This document shows positions 61,042-64,000 of a DNA stretch of 64,000 nt, piece after piece. The position numbers and the translations under genes were made by a program. The notes under the pieces are model-generated. The model did no database searches. It had not been told where the DNA came from and was given only the letters and a program-made list of their open reading frames with translations. Each line of letters starts with the position of its first letter. Within the stretch, counting starts at the first letter, position 1. Source of the stretch: Neopusillimonas maritima (GTDB lineage Bacteria; Pseudomonadota; Gammaproteobacteria; Burkholderiales; Burkholderiaceae_B); the NCBI RefSeq assembly GCF_040930455.2, contig NZ_CP170494.1; one strand, 5' to 3'.

Positions 61042-63525
61042 ATGTCTGCGAGCCAGATTCTCTCCTCAGAACCCATGGATCTCCCATTGTTGCCTTTGCG
61101 CGATGTGGTGGTGTTTCCGCACATGGTGATTCCTTTGTTTGTCGGTCGCCCTCGCTCAATCAAAGCGCTGGAAATGGCGATGGAAGCCGGTAACAACATT
61201 ATGCTGGTTGCGCAAAAATCCGCCGGCAAGGATGACCCCACACCTGAAGACTTGCACCAAATTGGTTGCGTTGCCAGTATTTTGCAAATGCTGAAACTGC
61301 CCGACGGCACGGTAAAAGTGCTGGTCGAAGGTTTGCAACGTGCGAAAGTGAATTCAGTGTCCGACGCTGAAACACATTTCAATTCGAATGTTCAGGTATT
61401 ACCCGCCGACGAAGGTCAGGCAGCTGAAGCGGAAGCGCTTCGCCGCGCGGTCGTCGCTCAGTTCGAGCAATACGTTAAATTAAACAAGAAAATCCCTCAG
61501 GAAATTCTGACTTCTTTAAGCGGCATTGATGAAGCAGGGCGTTTGGCCGACACGGTTGCAGCGCATTTGCCGCTCAAGCTTGAACAAAAACAACAGATGC
61601 TCGAGGTAGTGAATACAACCGAGCGCCTGGAAAACCTGTTGTCACAGTTGGAGTCGGAAATTGATATTCTCCAGGTCGAAAAGCGTATTCGCGGTCGGGT
61701 GAAGAAGCAAATGGAAAAAAGCCAGCGCGACTATTATCTGAACGAGCAGGTTAAAGCGATTCAGAAAGAGCTCGGCGAGGGCGAAGACGGGGCCGATCTT
61801 GAGGAGCTTGAGAAGAAAATTCAAGCTGCACAGCTTCCCAAAGAAGCACTCAAGAAGGCTGAGTCGGAATTGAAGAAACTCAAGCTCATGTCGCCTATGT
61901 CGGCTGAGGCCACCGTTGTGCGCAACTACATCGATACACTTATTGGTTTGCCCTGGCGCAAAAAAAGTCGTATCAATAACTCCATTACCAATGCTGAAAG
62001 CGTGCTTGATGCCGACCACTACGGCCTTGAAAAAGTGAAGGAACGTATTGTTGAGTATCTGGCCGTTCAGCAACGGGTAGACAAATTGAAAGCGCCTATT
62101 TTGTGTTTGGTTGGGCCTCCGGGCGTGGGTAAAACCTCGTTGGGTCAGTCCATTGCGCGAGCAACCAACCGCAAGTTCGTGCGCATGGCGTTGGGCGGCG
62201 TGCGCGACGAGGCTGAAATTCGCGGTCACCGTCGTACCTATATTGGTTCAATGCCCGGCAAGATTCTGCAGAACATGTCCAAGGTCGCGGTACGCAACCC
62301 CTTGTTCCTGCTTGATGAAATCGACAAAATGGGCGCTGATTTTCGCGGCGATCCATCGTCGGCGCTGCTCGAGGTGTTGGATCCGGAACAGAATCACACT
62401 TTCCAGGATCATTACATCGAAGTCGACTTCGATCTGTCCGATGTGATGTTCGTGGCCACCAGCAATACGCTGAATATTCCACCTGCGTTGCTCGACCGCA
62501 TGGAAGTGATTCGGCTGTCGGGTTATACGGAAGACGAAAAAGTACACATTGCGTTCGACCACCTGTTGCCCAAGCTTATGAAGAACAACGGTGTGCGCGA
62601 AGGCGAAATGGAAGTGCAGGAATCCGCTGTACGCGATATTGTTCGTTACTACACGCGGGAAGCGGGTGTTCGTGCGCTCGAGCGTGAAATCAGCAAGTTA
62701 TGCCGTAAGGTTGTTAAGCAAATGCTGGAAAAGTACCCCGAGTTAACTATGGCACGTCGCCGCGGCAAGGCAGTGAAAGGGGATGAATCCATCGAGAAAG
62801 TGGTGATTTCGTCCGCCAACTTGAACGACTTTCTGGGCGTTCGTCGTTTCAATTTCGGCATGGCCGAAAAAGAGAACAAGGTTGGCCAGGTCACCGGCTT
62901 GGCCTGGACTGAAGTGGGCGGCGATTTGCTGACTATTGAAGTGGCGGATATGCCGGGCAAGGGCAATGTCATTCGTACCGGCTCGCTGGGCGACGTCATG
63001 AAAGAGTCGGTTGAAACCGCGCGTACCGTTGTTCGTGCAAGGGCGCAGAAATGGGGTATTTTGTCGTCGGTTTTTGAAAAGCGCGATATTCACATCCACT
63101 TTCCCGAGGGAGCAACACCCAAAGATGGCCCATCGGCGGGTATTGCAGTTACAACAGCCATGGTTTCGGCCCTTACCGGCATTCCCGTTCGGTCCGACGT
63201 CGCCATGACCGGTGAAATTACTTTGCGTGGCGAAGTATTGCCCATTGGCGGCCTGAAAGAGAAACTTTTGGCAGCACACCGGGGCGGTATCAAAACGGTT
63301 TTGATTCCCGAGGAAAACGTGAAGGATTTACAGGATATTCCTGACAACGTTAAAAACCAGTTGGAGATTGTGCCGGTTCGCTGGATTGACCGTGTGCTTG
63401 AAGTTGCGTTGCAAGACATGCCACAGGCTTTGTCTGACGAAGAAGTGGCACGCCTCACGGCTGAGTCGATCGCCAATTCAAAGACATCGGGTGAGTCGGG
63501 TACCGATAACGTAATTAAGCACTAA
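61042..63525 (+). CDS. lon: Lon protease
   Basis: An 827-residue ATP-dependent serine protease for misfolded and regulatory proteins, and in many bacteria for antitoxins such as those at the left of this window. It has the N-terminal LON substrate domain, Walker A GPPGVGKT, and the protease dyad Ser698 (PKDGPSAGIA) and Lys741 (GGLKEKLLAAH). ATG 61042 is chosen over 61036 because AAGGA is then 7 nt upstream. Confidence 0.97.
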   Translation: MSASQILSSEPMDLPLLPLRDVVVFPHMVIPLFVGRPRSIKALEMAMEAGNNIMLVAQKSAGKDDPTPEDLHQIGCVASILQMLKLPDGTVKVLVEGLQRAKVNSVSDAETHFNSNVQVLPADEGQAAEAEALRRAVVAQFEQYVKLNKKIPQEILTSLSGIDEAGRLADTVAAHLPLKLEQKQQMLEVVNTTERLENLLSQLESEIDILQVEKRIRGRVKKQMEKSQRDYYLNEQVKAIQKELGEGEDGADLEELEKKIQAAQLPKEALKKAESELKKLKLMSPMSAEATVVRNYIDTLIGLPWRKKSRINNSITNAESVLDADHYGLEKVKERIVEYLAVQQRVDKLKAPILCLVGPPGVGKTSLGQSIARATNRKFVRMALGGVRDEAEIRGHRRTYIGSMPGKILQNMSKVAVRNPLFLLDEIDKMGADFRGDPSSALLEVLDPEQNHTFQDHYIEVDFDLSDVMFVATSNTLNIPPALLDRMEVIRLSGYTEDEKVHIAFDHLLPKLMKNNGVREGEMEVQESAVRDIVRYYTREAGVRALEREISKLCRKVVKQMLEKYPELTMARRRGKAVKGDESIEKVVISSANLNDFLGVRRFNFGMAEKENKVGQVTGLAWTEVGGDLLTIEVADMPGKGNVIRTGSLGDVMKESVETARTVVRARAQKWGILSSVFEKRDIHIHFPEGATPKDGPSAGIAVTTAMVSALTGIPVRSDVAMTGEITLRGEVLPIGGLKEKLLAAHRGGIKTVLIPEENVKDLQDIPDNVKNQLEIVPVRWIDRVLEVALQDMPQALSDEEVARLTAESIANSKTSGESGTDNVIKH

Positions 63526-63539
63526 GTACTCTGGGGCGG

Positions 63540-64000
63540 TTAGTATGCCGGCATTTGTAATGGTGCCGCCCCAATTTCGCCTGCCGCGCTCAGTAACTTC
63601 GGCGCTAGTTCGTTGTGCATGCGTTGTGCACTGACGGTTTTTGTTGGAACCGGCATGGCCAATGCACCGTAGGCACCTTGCCAAAGAATAGGAACAGAAA
63701 CGCCGCCAATTCCTTCATGCCAGGTGTTGCGCACCATGGCATAACCCAGGCGATAGCAAGCTTCCAGTGCATTTTCCAATCCACGTACATCTTCATTGCG
63801 TTGTTCCATTTCAGTTCTTAATCGCAGCAGGGTAGACCAGCGCTTTTGTTTCGGCATAGCCGCCAACGTTGCAATACCGGCCGCCGATACGTTCATTCTC
63901 AAGCGCCCACCGGTAGCCAGCCGAATGGCATGAAAATCGCTTCCTTGCACAACATCGACGTAGCACATGTGCAGACCATCCTGGATTGCCAAAGCCACGG
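63540..64000 (-). CDS. IclR-family transcriptional regulator (5' truncated by window edge)
   Basis: The visible 150-odd residues are the C-terminal effector-binding domain of an IclR-type regulator (LATGGRLRMNVSAAGIATLA, then GYAMVRNTWHEGIGGVSVPI). The N-terminal winged helix lies beyond position 64000. It converges on lon with a 14-bp gap. Its target genes are outside the window. Confidence 0.85.
   Translation of the reverse strand, partial: VALAIQDGLHMCYVDVVQGSDFHAIRLATGGRLRMNVSAAGIATLAAMPKQKRWSTLLRLRTEMEQRNEDVRGLENALEACYRLGYAMVRNTWHEGIGGVSVPILWQGAYGALAMPVPTKTVSAQRMHNELAPKLLSAAGEIGAAPLQMPAY

Noticed and set aside
1..64000. CRISPR arrays, insertion sequences, riboswitches
   Set aside because: No regularly spaced repeats, transposase genes or recognisable riboswitch cores were seen on either strand.

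Overview
The window looks like a chromosomal segment of a betaproteobacterium, most likely Burkholderiales/Alcaligenaceae (Bordetella, Pusillimonas and Advenella relatives). This is inferred from gene content and order: exbB-exbD-lpxK-Trm112-kdsB-adk, ribF-ileS-lspA-coaBC, dapC-dapD-dapE-prmB, tig-clpP-clpX-lon, and DUF3579 next to argF. GC looks to be in the mid-50s by eye (not computed). Coding density is high. The only gene-free stretch over 300 bp is 14440-14979. No IS element, phage gene or CRISPR array was seen.

Layout. 0-6.3 kb: accessory-looking, with two type II toxin-antitoxin pairs (prlF-yhaV and Phd/PIN) flanking an EcsC protein, an alpha/beta hydrolase, a MobA-like nucleotidyltransferase, argG, and an orphan C-terminal CcdA antitoxin fragment. 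6.3-14.4 kb: argF, a DUF3579 gene, rpsT, murJ, then the leftward envelope cluster exbB-exbD-lpxK-trm112-kdsB-adk-SDR (KDO activation, lipid A, proton channel). 14.4-15.0 kb: an AT-rich divergent spacer with DnaA-box-like sequences. 15-25.7 kb: xseA, sodB, a PcaF-type thiolase, DUF192, a cold-shock gene, clpS-clpA, and pqiA-pqiB-pqiC. 25.7-32.4 kb: leftward ribF-ileS-lspA-coaBC-dedA-dut, the first four genes physically overlapping. 32.4-38.1 kb: purN, an RsmB-like methyltransferase, a desaturase and uvrD. 38.1-44.2 kb: leftward dapC, dapD, dapE, prmB and an ABC-F ATPase (lysine/diaminopimelate synthesis plus translation factors).

44.4-57.4 kb is a second accessory-looking block directly 3' of a tRNA-Leu(UAG): an L-2-haloacid dehalogenase, a Fur-boxed FecA-like TonB-dependent receptor, the cyoABCD ubiquinol oxidase operon, a LuxR-type regulator, and a divergent CoA-dependent catabolic operon (periplasmic binding protein, acyl-CoA ligase, enoyl-CoA hydratase, SDR). 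57.5-63.5 kb is the core chaperone/protease locus tig-clpP-clpX-lon, with a predicted heat-shock promoter and hairpin leader before lon. A truncated IclR-family regulator runs off the right edge.

No clearly new multi-gene system was recognised. The signals most worth checking are: the DnaA-box/AT-rich spacer at 14.4-15 kb; the csp terminator embedded in DUF192 coding sequence; a 15-bp direct repeat with 21-bp period ahead of cyoA; the uncharacterised CoA catabolic operon with an orphan binding protein; the structured rpsT 3' region; and the CcdA fragment beside a strong hairpin.
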